In this document: positions 17,142 through 24,407 of the stretch, piece after piece
Layout: each line of letters opens with the position of its first letter
Position numbering within the stretch: position 1 is the first letter of the stretch
From: Streptococcus sanguinis
GTDB taxonomy: Bacteria; Bacillota; Bacilli; Lactobacillales; Streptococcaceae
NCBI RefSeq assembly: GCF_019929225.1
Contig: NZ_JAHZPA010000001.1
Location: 762,805 to 826,804, forward strand
Direction of reading: 5' to 3'
Length of the DNA stretch: 64,000 nucleotides
Program-made: the position numbers and the translations under genes
Notes under the pieces: model-generated
Databases searched by the model: none
Seen by the model: the letters and a program-made list of their open reading frames with translations, nothing else
Told to the model about the DNA's origin: nothing

Positions 17142-17519
17142 TTAATCTTCTAAAATCACAGGAAAAATATCTTCCCCTCTGCGCATTTTTTCTTCCATTT
17201 CTTTCCACTCTAAAACCAATTTAAATAGTTCATCAGTTGAAATAAAGCAAGGTTCCCCAAGACTTTCATCATCCATTTGATAGTATACTTCTGTTTCTTC
17301 TTTACCTATATCAATATTTAGCATATTACCGCCAAAGTCTGATTCTTCTTTTTGACCAGTAACAACTGCCTCTAATTCTTTTTGAATATGGGTGTAAAAA
17401 TTATGGACTTCTGTATCAAAAAATTCACATAAGGTTTGATAATAGGGATCAAAAAAACTTATCATTAAACTAATACTATTATTTTGATATTTGAATATAT
17501 CGTATTCTCTTTTTACCAT
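17142..17519 (-). CDS. Candidate immunity protein for the EndoU toxin
   Basis: A 125-residue acidic protein encoded 38 bases after the toxin gene. The start ATG at 17519 has GAGGAG eight bases upstream; in-frame ATG codons further upstream lie in the ribosome-site region and are less likely. The sequence (MVKREYDIFKYQNNSISLMI, then an acidic C-terminal half with LVLEWKEMEEKMRRGED) matches no family I can name. Immunity proteins for polymorphic toxins are normally small, acidic and encoded directly after the toxin, so this is the best candidate to neutralise the EndoU domain. That role is inferred from position only. Confidence 0.6.
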   Translation of the reverse strand: MVKREYDIFKYQNNSISLMISFFDPYYQTLCEFFDTEVHNFYTHIQKELEAVVTGQKEESDFGGNMLNIDIGKEETEVYYQMDDESLGEPCFISTDELFKLVLEWKEMEEKMRRGEDIFPVILED

Positions 17520-17557
17520 TTTTCTCCTCTTTCTCATCTTATAATTCAATGTTTTAA

Positions 17558-19570
17558 CTATTCTTTGCTAGGAAAAGCTGAAATAATCTTTTCATCAGAG
17601 TCCAAATACATCGTAATCTTCATTCCGTTTTTGCTAAATCCTTCGTAAGTATTTCTTGTTTTTACTTTAAACTGCCTTTTTTCATATGCCTCATTAATGG
17701 CATCCACAACCTCCTGTGGGCTCATATTATCTGGGAAAAAGGTTGAATAACCTCCATTTGCTTTTTTAGGAATCCCATCAACTTCTACCTTTGCTTCATA
17801 AACCCCAGTATCATTTAAAACGGGGCCTTTAGTACCTTCTATGACATTTCCAGAAGTCCCCTCTACCATATCATAATGATAACCTCCTGATTGTCCTCTC
17901 CTATTTAAATCACCTTCAAAGATATGGATTTTAGACTTCTCTGTAAAGTTCTCTGTGTGCTTAAGATTCGCTAAATCATCCATACTGTAGGTTTTAATCT
18001 CAACCACCGGCTGACTCCCCACACTTGGAATTTTCCCTTTAATCCAGTCTTTCCCTTTGCCAAAAGCTTCGGGGATTGTTGTATAAGGTTTATTGTAATA
18101 CTGGTTATACCCCACATAAGCAGAATACAAGGCAGTTCCCCAGCTAAGTGTTTCAGTGATAGGATGGATGTGATTATACCATTCAGCTGTTTGGATTTCT
18201 TCGGCTGTTGCTGGCTCAAGTGTAATTGGATTGATCCCTTCTTCAAGGATGTAATGATTAAACTTCGCCATATAATTAGGGTCGCGCCAGCTAAGTAATT
18301 TCTGACTGTCCATTAAAAAATAACGGTCTGTCACATAGCGATGATTGGCCCATTCAGTCTCTGACATGCCTAAACTTCCAAATGGTTTCACATGAGCTTG
18401 GGAAATGGCGTTTTTGAGCTCAGGAAATTCTTTTTCTATCTCCTCTTGGCTCATACCATCTATTTTTTTCTTAAAAGCTGGATCAACCTTAGCTAATTCT
18501 GTGGGACTCAAGCCTAGATGATCACTTTTTACTTGGTCATATCTCGCCATAATCAATTTAAGAGCATCCTGACTCATAGTTGCAATAGATACATCAGTAT
18601 ATCCCGTGTTTAAAAAATGTTCATAGGCCTGAATCTTGTCACCATACTTTTCCTCAAGCTCAGCTCGGGACATATCGAACACATCCAGTAGATTGTCCCC
18701 TTTTTCTGTCTTAAGATCTTTATTAAAGTTTGAAATTATTTTCTTCCATTCCGAACGCGGCTTCCCCTTCAGCTTCTCCTTGAGCTTTCCTCGGTAATAG
18801 ATTTCAGCAGCACCGGATAACTTCATATCTTTGACAGCCTTGTCTATAGCCTGTTCTTGTGGTGTCCGATAATCACTCTTTGAAACAGTCTGAATCTTCT
18901 GAGCCTTCATCTTAGTAGACCAACTCATATCTATGCCATCAGTAGAGTAATTACCCTCACTGTCTACCAATACCTGACTAAGCTGCGTCGCTCCTTGGAT
19001 AGCTAAACCCAAAACCTGCAGACTATCTGTGAAATACTGGGACACCTGATCCACAAACCATTCCAGTTTGTCAATTTTTTCTTGAATTTCCCGAATGCCG
19101 ATATTTAGCTGGTTTTCCACCTCAGTCAGTGCAATCGTCTTGGACAAATTGTCAGCTAATTTCCCTGTAAATCCATCGCTAATCCGGCGAGCTAAAGACT
19201 GATACTCCGCCAACTGAGCTTGGGTTTTCTCCAGCATCTCCTGTTTTATTTTCAGCTGTTCTTTCAATAAATCCAAATCTAACTCGCCGTATTTGGCCAC
19301 CTCGGCATCGGCACTTTTATAAGAGGAAAGCTCCCCCTGAATATCATCAATAGACTCTTGCAACTTCTTGATGGCAGGGATGATTACCTCAGTAAATAAG
19401 CCTTTCCCCGCTGTATAAGCCGCTCCCTGCAACTCACCCGACTCCAAAGAGGCAATCAGATGGTCGCAGCCACTAGATAGACGATCGGTCACTTGATTGG
19501 CTACTTGCAGGTTGCTGGTCATCGCTTGGATAAGCTGGGCTGAATCTGCTGCACTATATTTTACTCCCAT
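17558..19570 (-). CDS. LXG polymorphic toxin with C-terminal EndoU RNase domain (type VII secretion substrate)
   Basis: A 670-residue protein. The N-terminal 200 or so residues form an LXG domain (MGVKYSAADSAQLIQAMTSN, long amphipathic and coiled-coil helices), which directs export by the Firmicutes type VII system. A central linker (about 230-520) leads to a C-terminal bacterial EndoU domain (about 530-670): HIFEGDLNRRGQSGGYHYD has the two histidines expected in the active site (residues 549 and 565), followed by GVYEAKVEVDG, STFFPDNMSPQEVV and KITMYLDSDEKIISAFP. EndoU toxins cut RNA, often tRNA. Two small partner genes precede it and an immunity candidate follows. No type VII core genes (essC, esaA, esaB) are in the window, so secretion would depend on a system elsewhere. 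Confidence 0.9.
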   Translation of the reverse strand: MGVKYSAADSAQLIQAMTSNLQVANQVTDRLSSGCDHLIASLESGELQGAAYTAGKGLFTEVIIPAIKKLQESIDDIQGELSSYKSADAEVAKYGELDLDLLKEQLKIKQEMLEKTQAQLAEYQSLARRISDGFTGKLADNLSKTIALTEVENQLNIGIREIQEKIDKLEWFVDQVSQYFTDSLQVLGLAIQGATQLSQVLVDSEGNYSTDGIDMSWSTKMKAQKIQTVSKSDYRTPQEQAIDKAVKDMKLSGAAEIYYRGKLKEKLKGKPRSEWKKIISNFNKDLKTEKGDNLLDVFDMSRAELEEKYGDKIQAYEHFLNTGYTDVSIATMSQDALKLIMARYDQVKSDHLGLSPTELAKVDPAFKKKIDGMSQEEIEKEFPELKNAISQAHVKPFGSLGMSETEWANHRYVTDRYFLMDSQKLLSWRDPNYMAKFNHYILEEGINPITLEPATAEEIQTAEWYNHIHPITETLSWGTALYSAYVGYNQYYNKPYTTIPEAFGKGKDWIKGKIPSVGSQPVVEIKTYSMDDLANLKHTENFTEKSKIHIFEGDLNRRGQSGGYHYDMVEGTSGNVIEGTKGPVLNDTGVYEAKVEVDGIPKKANGGYSTFFPDNMSPQEVVDAINEAYEKRQFKVKTRNTYEGFSKNGMKITMYLDSDEKIISAFPSKE

Positions 19571-19920
19571 GGCAGACTATTCCTTTCTTTGGTCAGTTTG
19601 TCTCGCTCTTCTTCCATAGTCTTTCTTGTTTGACGACTGAGCTTTCCAAGTTCATCCATCTGAACATCCACATAGTTCTTAACCTGTCGGTTAAGATACT
19701 GAGTTTCTGATAAATCACGACTGAGGGCAGCAGAGCTTTGAGGGTGTTCATAAAGTAGATGTTCCATTCGGGTCGTCAAGTATTGGAAATCCGTCGCAAA
19801 ATTCGCCAGGGAAATCTCGTATTGACGTTTCATCGTCATAAAATCGTCTTCTTTTTGGTCAACTTTGAGAATTTTTTCATAAAGTGCCTGACGTTCTTTT
19901 TCGCTTTTATCAGCCTTCAT
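19561..19920 (-). CDS. LXG-associated small protein, DUF3958-like (Lap2 type)
   Basis: A 119-residue, almost wholly helical, charged protein (MKADKSEKERQALYEKILKV, several heptad-like stretches) without a signal peptide. It overlaps the LXG toxin gene by 10 bases and starts one base after the gene before it. Size, charge and position match the DUF3958 proteins that, with a DUF3130 partner, bind the LXG domain and help bring it to the type VII machinery in Streptococcus intermedius. Assignment to the family is by resemblance and position. Confidence 0.7.
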   Translation of the reverse strand: MKADKSEKERQALYEKILKVDQKEDDFMTMKRQYEISLANFATDFQYLTTRMEHLLYEHPQSSAALSRDLSETQYLNRQVKNYVDVQMDELGKLSRQTRKTMEEERDKLTKERNSLPWE

Positions 19921-19921
19921 C

Positions 19922-20194
19922 TCAACTCTCCCAGCGCTTGGCTTCCTCTATATCGCGTTTCTCAATTTTTGCAGCAATTTCTGGAAATTTATTGGCCTGA
20001 GTCAGAACAGCAGAGCTGAAGTCACCGACAGCCTGAAGCATTTGATTGCAGGCCTGACGGCCAGCTTCCATTCCAGCAATCCCTGTTGTATAGGAAAATT
20101 CGACTTGTTGATTTTGTGCATTGCTAGTATCAACTCCAACGAGGTCGCTGATAGAAGAGCCAGCTGAAATGGTGCTCGATTTAATTTGTCCCAT
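19922..20194 (-). CDS. LXG-associated small protein, DUF3130/SACOL2603-like (Lap1 type)
   Basis: A 90-residue WXG100-like helical protein starting MGQIKSSTISAGSSISDLVG and ending KIEKRDIEEAKRWES. ATG at 20194 has AAAGGAG at good distance; a start 10 codons earlier would include the ribosome site. It matches the DUF3130 (SACOL2603 family) small type VII factors encoded at the head of LXG toxin operons and thought to work as a targeting partner for the toxin. It is the first gene of the cassette, with a TATAAT box upstream. Confidence 0.75.
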   Translation of the reverse strand: MGQIKSSTISAGSSISDLVGVDTSNAQNQQVEFSYTTGIAGMEAGRQACNQMLQAVGDFSSAVLTQANKFPEIAAKIEKRDIEEAKRWES

Positions 20195-20247
20195 TATTGC
20201 TTCTCCTTTTGGAATTTTATTCAAGAAAACATAAAATATACCCTTTC

Positions 20248-20253
20248 ATTATA
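20248..20253 (-). promoter_or_regulatory. -10 box of the LXG toxin cassette
   Basis: The minus strand reads TATAAT, 53 bases before the first start codon. No good -35 is seen, so expression may need an activator. Confidence 0.45.
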
Positions 20254-20280
20254 ACATATCCCTCAAAATAATAGACGCAA

Positions 20281-20314
20281 AAAGAAAAAATCAGAAAGTC
20301 TTTCGACTTTCTGA
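20281..20314 (-). terminator. Intrinsic terminator of the ABC exporter operon
   Basis: On the minus strand TCAGAAAGTC pairs perfectly with GACTTTCTGA around GAAA, then a long T-rich tail. Confidence 0.88.
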
Positions 20315-20321
20315 TGCTTGT

Positions 20322-21959
20322 TTAATAAAATACTGCTAATTCTTCATTCAGCTTCTTCATGTAGTGTTTGTGGACTATGTAAGACAACACAGCTAATCCT
20401 ATTAGAACTAGAGCTACTATCGTATAAATTACCAGAGGCGCAAGAACATTGGATATAAAGAAGAGAAGGGCAACGACAATCATCATTCCTAAAACCAGAG
20501 CGATAGCTAGGAGAGTTTTCACCATATTATTATCTCGGCTCATCAATTCTGTGACATTGGACCAATTGGTCACGAGATGCTTATAGTCTCGGTAGTAACC
20601 CCAAGAACTCCACATTAGACTAATCAAGGCCCAAACAGTCACCATGCCCAAGAAAGTCACTGGATGCATACCAGAAACAAGGCTGGTTATCAAAAGCAAG
20701 GTCAGAGGCAGGATAGACTGGACGGCAAAGAGTTGCCAAAACTTCAGATGAATATATTGCTTCAAATCAAAGGGGAGAACCTTGAGATAATCAAAATTTT
20801 CCCTTTCCAAAGAAATCCCAATAGCCGTAAGGTTGCTGCCGCCTGAGTTTAGTGTTGCAATCAAAACAGCCAGAGCCATCATTGGCAAGAGGAAACGCGG
20901 TTCCAGATAAGGAGTCAAAGACAGGCCGCCTTGTATCATCCCCATTCCCATACTGAAAATGACAATGTAAGGGAGAAAGGCCGACATAAAGATAGCTTGC
21001 ATAATGACAGAACCCTCGCTCAAGAGCCTGGTATTGTAGCGCCAGACAAACTTTTTGAGATTTTTTGCTTCCGCAATATTGATGTCATGCACGCGCTCCC
21101 GCTTTCCTACTGAAGAGCCCGTCATGAGAGCGGCCTCATAAAATTCTGGAATCACCTTGGTCTTTACGATGAAAAATAGAAGAGCCGCGACTGCCACCCA
21201 TCCCAAAAATCCCAGCAAGGAAGCTGTATGAAAAGGATGAAGAATAAAATCATAGAAAGCTTGAACTGGCGGGAAGAAAGCTTTAACCTCTGTACGATTT
21301 ACAACGCTTCTGCTGTTCATTTGATTAATCATAAAATAGAGGAAAAAGGAGCCGACGGAAACAAGAGCCAGAATGACATTGGACAGGATGGTCTTGTACT
21401 TCCTGAAAAAGGCTGTCTTGGTAATGAAATGGACGGCAATCAGAATCAGAAAGGTGATGACTGAACTTAAAATCAGAATAGCAAGCAGAGCCAAGGGCAG
21501 GCCCAAGAAAGGATTCCCACCTTGAAAAGCCAGAACCAAGAAATAACTGAACATAGGCAGAATGGCAATCAGCAAGGTCAGAATAACCGAAATGCTTTTG
21601 CCGACAATGATTTCTGCTTCGCTAAAAGCATAGGGACGGTAAGATTGCAAGTCCTTGCTTTCATAAAAGACATTGTAAAAAACCAGAAAGCCCTGAGACA
21701 TAGAAAAGAGAGCAAAAGCGGAAACCAAATTGGCAAAGAGACCAGGATTGCCAACCAGTTGGTTCAGGGAGCCCATCAAGCCGAAAAGAAAGAGATAGAC
21801 CAGTCCTAAAATCAGATACATGCGGATGGCCTTCAGCGATACATTGACCTTGCGATCAGGATTCTTAGCTTGCATCTTGCGGTACTGCTGCAGCTGAGAC
21901 GGCTGAATAGCGTAGAGGATGTTGATATCAACGAGTTTTTTTATAGCTTTAATGCGCAT
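20322..21959 (-). CDS. ABC exporter permease (large ABC-2-type membrane subunit)
   Basis: A 545-residue membrane protein with about twelve or more hydrophobic segments, for example YLILGLVYLFLFGLMGSL near residue 50 and YTIVALVLIGLAVLSYIVHK near the C-terminus. It has no signal peptide or recognised enzyme domain. The start ATG overlaps the ATPase gene by 11 bases, so the two make an ABC exporter. It is larger than the usual single-unit ABC-2 permease and resembles the two-fold repeated exporters of Firmicutes. The exported substrate is unknown. Confidence 0.8.
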   Translation of the reverse strand: MRIKAIKKLVDINILYAIQPSQLQQYRKMQAKNPDRKVNVSLKAIRMYLILGLVYLFLFGLMGSLNQLVGNPGLFANLVSAFALFSMSQGFLVFYNVFYESKDLQSYRPYAFSEAEIIVGKSISVILTLLIAILPMFSYFLVLAFQGGNPFLGLPLALLAILILSSVITFLILIAVHFITKTAFFRKYKTILSNVILALVSVGSFFLYFMINQMNSRSVVNRTEVKAFFPPVQAFYDFILHPFHTASLLGFLGWVAVAALLFFIVKTKVIPEFYEAALMTGSSVGKRERVHDINIAEAKNLKKFVWRYNTRLLSEGSVIMQAIFMSAFLPYIVIFSMGMGMIQGGLSLTPYLEPRFLLPMMALAVLIATLNSGGSNLTAIGISLERENFDYLKVLPFDLKQYIHLKFWQLFAVQSILPLTLLLITSLVSGMHPVTFLGMVTVWALISLMWSSWGYYRDYKHLVTNWSNVTELMSRDNNMVKTLLAIALVLGMMIVVALLFFISNVLAPLVIYTIVALVLIGLAVLSYIVHKHYMKKLNEELAVFY

Positions 21960-22692
21960 CAGGACTCACCTCTTCTCTACGGCCTGCTAGACCAAGATAA
22001 ATGGTTTCAAGAGACTGTTCTGGATGTTGGCCTTTTAGTTCTTCAATGGTTCCATAGAAAATCAATTTCCCTTTTTTGAGAATGGCCACCTTATCACAGA
22101 GCTGCTCTGCCACTTCCAAGACGTGGGTTGAAAAGAGAACTGTATTTCCTTTATCTGCATGCTGGCGCATCATCTGCTTGAGGTCAAAAGCTGCCTGAGG
22201 ATCAAGACCAGTCAGCGGCTCATCCAGCACCCAAATATCTGGATCAGACAAAAGAGCTGCAATAACGAAGACTTTTTGTCTCATCCCATGAGAAAATGAA
22301 TCAATGACCTCATACCGATGAGAGCCAAAGTCGAAAAGATGGAGCAGATTTCCCAATCGCTCTTCTACTTCAGCATTTGTCATATCGTAAGAAGTCGCTA
22401 CCAGTTCCCAGAACTCGTTGGCAGTTAGGCGCAAAAATAGATCTGGTGAATCTGCTACATAGCCGATTTTTTTCTTGATTTCCAAGCGATTAGCGGATAA
22501 TTCTTTCCCATCCACAAAAATCTGTCCACTGCTTGGATTGATGACGCTGACCAATGACTTAATGGTAGTAGATTTTCCGGCGCCATTGTGACCAATCAGA
22601 CCGACGATTTCTCCGCTCTGCAAGGTCAGATTCAGCTGATTGAGAGCTACCGTTCCTTCATAAACTTTAGTGACATCTTTAAATTCAATCAT
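21949..22692 (-). CDS. ABC exporter ATP-binding protein
   Basis: A 247-residue ATPase with Walker A GHNGAGKSTT, a signature region read as SFSHGMRQKV (the usual LSGGQ replaced by FSHGM, common in the ABC-2 exporters of this type), Walker B IWVLDEPLTGLD and the switch FSTHVLEVAEQL. The start has AAAGGAG. It is the first gene of a two-gene operon with the large permease. Its promoter lies at 22726-22754. Confidence 0.92.
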   Translation of the reverse strand: MIEFKDVTKVYEGTVALNQLNLTLQSGEIVGLIGHNGAGKSTTIKSLVSVINPSSGQIFVDGKELSANRLEIKKKIGYVADSPDLFLRLTANEFWELVATSYDMTNAEVEERLGNLLHLFDFGSHRYEVIDSFSHGMRQKVFVIAALLSDPDIWVLDEPLTGLDPQAAFDLKQMMRQHADKGNTVLFSTHVLEVAEQLCDKVAILKKGKLIFYGTIEELKGQHPEQSLETIYLGLAGRREEVSPDAH

Positions 22693-22725
22693 AAGAGAGC
22701 TCCTTTACCGATTTCTATATAGAAT

Positions 22726-22754
22726 AGTATACTCTTTTTGCGGCTTTTTGTCTC
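22726..22754 (-). promoter_or_regulatory. Promoter of the ABC exporter operon
   Basis: On the minus strand GAGACA (22754-22749), 17 bases, then TATACT (22731-22726), 34 bases before the ATPase start. Confidence 0.5.
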
Positions 22755-22831
22755 ATCTAAAAATGTTTCATGTTCAATTTTAAAAAGATTTTCAAATTAT
22801 AAAAGAGCTAAGTGTTTATGATAGTGAAAAA

Positions 22832-22845
22832 CGCAAACGATTGCG
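22832..22845 (+). promoter_or_regulatory. Candidate cre (CcpA) site upstream of the alpha-amylase gene
   Basis: CGCAAACGATTGCG is a 14-base near-perfect palindrome with the CG core of cre sites. It matches 10 or 11 of the 14 consensus positions and overlaps the -35 of the promoter below, the usual arrangement for glucose repression. Confidence 0.55.
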
Positions 22846-22869
22846 CCTTTCTGCTTCTTTTGGTACAAT
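22841..22869 (+). promoter_or_regulatory. Promoter of the alpha-amylase gene
   Basis: TTGCGC (22841-22846), 17 bases, TACAAT (22864-22869). The gene's ribosome site and ATG follow at 22905. Confidence 0.6.
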
Positions 22870-22904
22870 AAAGCCAATCAGTGAGAATGAAGAGGAAAAT
22901 TTAT

Positions 22905-24353
22905 ATGGAAAACCAAACCTTAATGCAGTATTTTGAATGGTATCTGCCAGATGATGGCCAGCATTGGAATCGCTTGGCGGAAGACGCACCAAACTTAGCA
23001 GCGAAAGGAATTCGCAAGGTCTGGATGCCGCCAGCCTTCAAAGGAACAGGCTCTAATGACGTCGGCTATGGTGTTTATGACCTCTTTGATTTGGGAGAGT
23101 TCGACCAAAAAGGGACTGTACGCACAAAGTATGGATTTAAAGAAGAATACCTCCGAGCGATTGAGGCGCTTGGACAGAACGGCATCGAAGCGATTGCAGA
23201 TGTGGTCCTCAATCACAAGGCCGCAGCTGACTATAAAGAGCGCTTTACCGTTGTTGAAGTTGATCCTAGCGACCGCACAAAGGTCTTGTCAGAACCTTTC
23301 GAGATCAAAGGCTGGACTAAGTTTGTCTTCCCAGGCCGCAAAAAAGCCTACAATGACTTTGAATGGCACTGGTACCACTTCACAGGCACTGACTATGATG
23401 CTAAAAACAACAGATCAGGCATTTTTCTCATCCAAGGCGACAATAAAGGTTGGGCAGATGATGAGCTAGTGGACAACGAGAATGGCAACTACGACTATCT
23501 CATGTATGCGGATATTGATTTCAAGCACCCCGAAGTCATCCAAAATCTCTACGACTGGGCTCATTGGTTTATTGAAAGCACTGGTGTACATGGCTTTCGC
23601 TTAGATGCTGTTAAGCACATTGATTCATTCTTTATGAAGAATTTCATCCGTGATATTACTGAAAAATACGGCGATGATTTCTATGTCTTTGGGGAATTTT
23701 GGAATAGCGATGAGAAGGCCAATAATGATTATCTAGAAAATATTGACTACCGCTTTGACCTAGTCGATGTTAAACTTCATCATAATTTATTTGATGCCAG
23801 CAAATCTGGAGCAGACTATGACCTGCGAACTATTTTTGATCAGACACTTGCAAAGAATCATCCTGAATCAGCTGTAACCTTTGTGGACAACCACGATACT
23901 CAGAGAGGGCAGGCTTTGGAGTCTACCGTCGAAGAATGGTTCAAGCCTGCGGCCTATGCTCTCATACTTCTAAGAGAAGCTGGATTGCCCTGCGTCTTTT
24001 ACGGAGACTACTATGGCATTAGCGGAGAATTTGCCCAAGAAAGTTTTCAGGATGTGCTAGATAAGCTCCTAGACATCCGCCTCAATCTTGCCTATGGCGA
24101 GCAGAACGACTACTTCGACGATGCCAACTGTATCGGCTGGACTCGTCAAGGCAAGGAGGATGGTCAACCCATCGCTGTCCTTATCAGCAATGACCAAGCA
24201 GCTAGCAAATCCATGCTAGTTGGCACAGAATGGGCAGGCAGAGAATTCAGTGACTATCTAGGCAATAGCTCCCAAATCGTAACTATTGACGAGCAAGGCT
24301 GGGGAGAATTTCCTGTGGAGGAAAAATCAGTTAGTGTCTGGAGTGTTAGATAA
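22905..24353 (+). CDS. Cytoplasmic alpha-amylase (GH13)
   Basis: A 482-residue glycoside hydrolase family 13 enzyme that cuts internal alpha-1,4 bonds of glycogen or maltodextrins. The three catalytic residues can be placed: Asp in GFRLDAVKHID (nucleophile), Glu in FGEFWNSD (acid/base) and Asp in VDNHDTQRG (transition-state stabiliser). There is no signal peptide; the protein begins MENQTLMQYFEWYLPDDG as cytoplasmic amylases of the GH13_5 type do, so it should act on imported dextrins or stored glycogen. ATG at 22905 with AGAGGA is preferred over a GTG eight codons upstream. A cre site implies glucose repression. Confidence 0.93.
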   Translation: MENQTLMQYFEWYLPDDGQHWNRLAEDAPNLAAKGIRKVWMPPAFKGTGSNDVGYGVYDLFDLGEFDQKGTVRTKYGFKEEYLRAIEALGQNGIEAIADVVLNHKAAADYKERFTVVEVDPSDRTKVLSEPFEIKGWTKFVFPGRKKAYNDFEWHWYHFTGTDYDAKNNRSGIFLIQGDNKGWADDELVDNENGNYDYLMYADIDFKHPEVIQNLYDWAHWFIESTGVHGFRLDAVKHIDSFFMKNFIRDITEKYGDDFYVFGEFWNSDEKANNDYLENIDYRFDLVDVKLHHNLFDASKSGADYDLRTIFDQTLAKNHPESAVTFVDNHDTQRGQALESTVEEWFKPAAYALILLREAGLPCVFYGDYYGISGEFAQESFQDVLDKLLDIRLNLAYGEQNDYFDDANCIGWTRQGKEDGQPIAVLISNDQAASKSMLVGTEWAGREFSDYLGNSSQIVTIDEQGWGEFPVEEKSVSVWSVR

Positions 24354-24375
24354 GTCGCAGTAAAATATGGAAAAA

Positions 24376-24407
24376 GAAAAATAAGACCAAATTGGCCTTA
24401 TTTTTTT
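24376..24407. terminator. Bidirectional terminator between the amylase and LPxTG genes
   Basis: AATAAGACCA and TGGCCTTATT form a stem with one mismatch, flanked by A and T runs. The stop codon of the minus-strand LPxTG gene (24398) is part of the stem. Confidence 0.75.
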
